12,963 nt of DNA from JAKIWV01 sp049800095 (lineage in GTDB: Archaea > Thermoplasmatota > Thermoplasmata > Lutacidiplasmatales > UBA184): the NCBI GenBank assembly GCA_049800095.1, contig JBARJD010000007.1, positions 1-12,963 on the forward strand. The letters run 5' to 3'. The translations under genes and the position numbers were made by a program. The notes beneath the pieces are model-generated. The model saw only the letters and a list, made by a program, of their open reading frames with translations. It was not told where the DNA came from and searched no databases. This document shows positions 12,198 through 12,963 of the stretch, one piece after another. Position 1 is the first letter of the stretch, and each line of letters begins with the position of its first letter.

Positions 12198-12963
12198 AAC
12201 ACTTCGACGTGGTCGTGGTCGGCAGCGGTCCGGCCGGTGCGACGGCCGCCCGGTTCGCGGCCCGTGGCGGCGCGCGCACGCTCCTGGTCGACCAGCGGCC
12301 CGAGCTGGGATTTCCGGTCCAGTGCGGGGAATTCCTCCCCACCGCCGCGGAGCTATCCGACCTGTTCCCGTGCCCCGAGGTCATCGCGGAGGCCTTTGTG
12401 GTGCCCCCGGAAACCGTTCTCCAGGAGACCCGCGAGCTGGTCTGCGTCTCCCCGCTCGGACGCCGATTTCGCTCCCCTCTGGCGGGGTTTGTAGTCTCTC
12501 GTCGGGCCTACGACAAGCGATTAGCCCTGGACGCGGAAGGCGAAGGGGCGGAGCTTCGTTTCCCCCAAGGCGTGACTAGGGTTCATGACGGCACCGTCGA
12601 GTTCGCGAGGGGAGAGCGGGTGGAGGCGCGCGTGATCGTGGGTGCCGATGGCCCCCTGTCCACCGTAGGACGAAGCGTGGGTTTCTCGCCCCCCCGCGAG
12701 ATGTTCCGGATGATCACGGCAACGGTCACCGGCACGCCCTCTACGGAGATCGAGCTGTTCTTCGGGCGGCTCGCTCCCGGAGGGTATGCGTGGCGCTTCC
12801 CGCGCGCCCACGACCTGAATGTCGGACTCGGCGTCTCTCGGCTCCCGAACGGTCACGGACTCGACGGACTGCTGGACGAGTTCGTCGGTCGGGAGGCGTG
12901 GGGCGCCGCCGGGGAGCGGACCCGATGGTGGGTGCCCCTCGGCCCGCCGCCCGCGAGCGCGGT
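12194..12963 (+). CDS. Geranylgeranyl reductase family FAD-dependent oxidoreductase (5' part)
   Basis: The first 256 codons of a flavoprotein; the frame is still open at the window end, so about 130-200 residues are missing. VVVVGSGPAGATAA (residues 6-19) is the FAD dinucleotide fold. GFPVQCGEF (39-47) contains the conserved cysteine of the family, VGADGPLS (149-156) the second FAD motif, and GYAWRFP followed by GLG (197-213) matches the (Y/F)xWxFP-x7-8-GxG lipid-binding motif known from the Thermoplasma enzyme. Members hydrogenate geranylgeranyl chains of archaeal membrane lipids, and some act on menaquinone tails. GTG 12194 is chosen because the FAD strand starts just after it. Its place directly behind nuoN suggests cotranscription. 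The substrate cannot be told from the sequence; a general lipid-saturating role is safest. Confidence 0.88.
   Translation, partial: MEHFDVVVVGSGPAGATAARFAARGGARTLLVDQRPELGFPVQCGEFLPTAAELSDLFPCPEVIAEAFVVPPETVLQETRELVCVSPLGRRFRSPLAGFVVSRRAYDKRLALDAEGEGAELRFPQGVTRVHDGTVEFARGERVEARVIVGADGPLSTVGRSVGFSPPREMFRMITATVTGTPSTEIELFFGRLAPGGYAWRFPRAHDLNVGLGVSRLPNGHGLDGLLDEFVGREAWGAAGERTRWWVPLGPPPASA

Noticed and set aside
12552..12856. Minus-strand open frame opposite the reductase gene
   Set aside because: The plus frame has FAD-binding and lipid-binding motifs throughout this stretch and stays open to the window end.

Overview
The window looks like one chromosomal stretch of a G+C-rich archaeon. Four things point to Archaea: AT-rich TATA-like boxes about 26 nt ahead of the first genes of transcription units, with starts near the expected +1; GGAGG(TGA)-type Shine-Dalgarno sites ahead of most internal genes; a complex I operon with no NADH-dehydrogenase genes between nuoD and nuoH; and a geranylgeranyl-reductase-family gene at the end. 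Separate nuoC and nuoD, an unsplit nuoJ and non-acidic proteins argue against a haloarchaeon. A G+C-rich Thermoplasmatota-like lineage is my best guess, but that is inference.

Layout: (1) bases 1-151, the tail of a gene that may encode a SAM methyltransferase; (2) 152-201, a promoter region with a TATA box; (3) 202-453, a small unknown protein, then 467-1297, an enoyl-CoA hydratase/isomerase (PaaG-like) gene, probably cotranscribed; (4) 1307-1567 on the minus strand, an acylphosphatase gene convergent with the hydratase gene; (5) 1568-1663, a divergent promoter region around one AT-rich element at 1601-1611; (6) 1664-12172, eleven tightly packed genes in the order nuoA-B-C-D-H-I-J-K-L-M-N; (7) 12194-12963, the first 256 codons of a geranylgeranyl-reductase-family flavoprotein, cut by the window end. 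No stretch over about 300 bases lacks a gene. I saw no tRNA, rRNA, CRISPR array, insertion sequence or integrase.

The nuo genes encode a membrane-bound proton-pumping quinone oxidoreductase: NuoB/C/D/I form the connecting arm with cluster N2 and the quinone site, and NuoA/H/J/K/L/M/N form the membrane arm. The NADH-oxidising module (NuoE/F/G) is absent here, as in other archaeal 11-subunit complexes, so the electron donor is not shown. The most striking feature is NuoI (263 aa), which carries four CxxCxxCxxxCPxxC motifs instead of the usual two. It looks like a normal NuoI followed by a second two-cluster ferredoxin domain, which could be a built-in electron-entry extension. Other lineage-specific oddities are a lost acidic residue in NuoA, an altered quinone-channel loop in NuoH, cysteines in NuoD near positions of the [NiFe]-hydrogenase ligands, and matching C-x5-C pairs in NuoH and NuoN.
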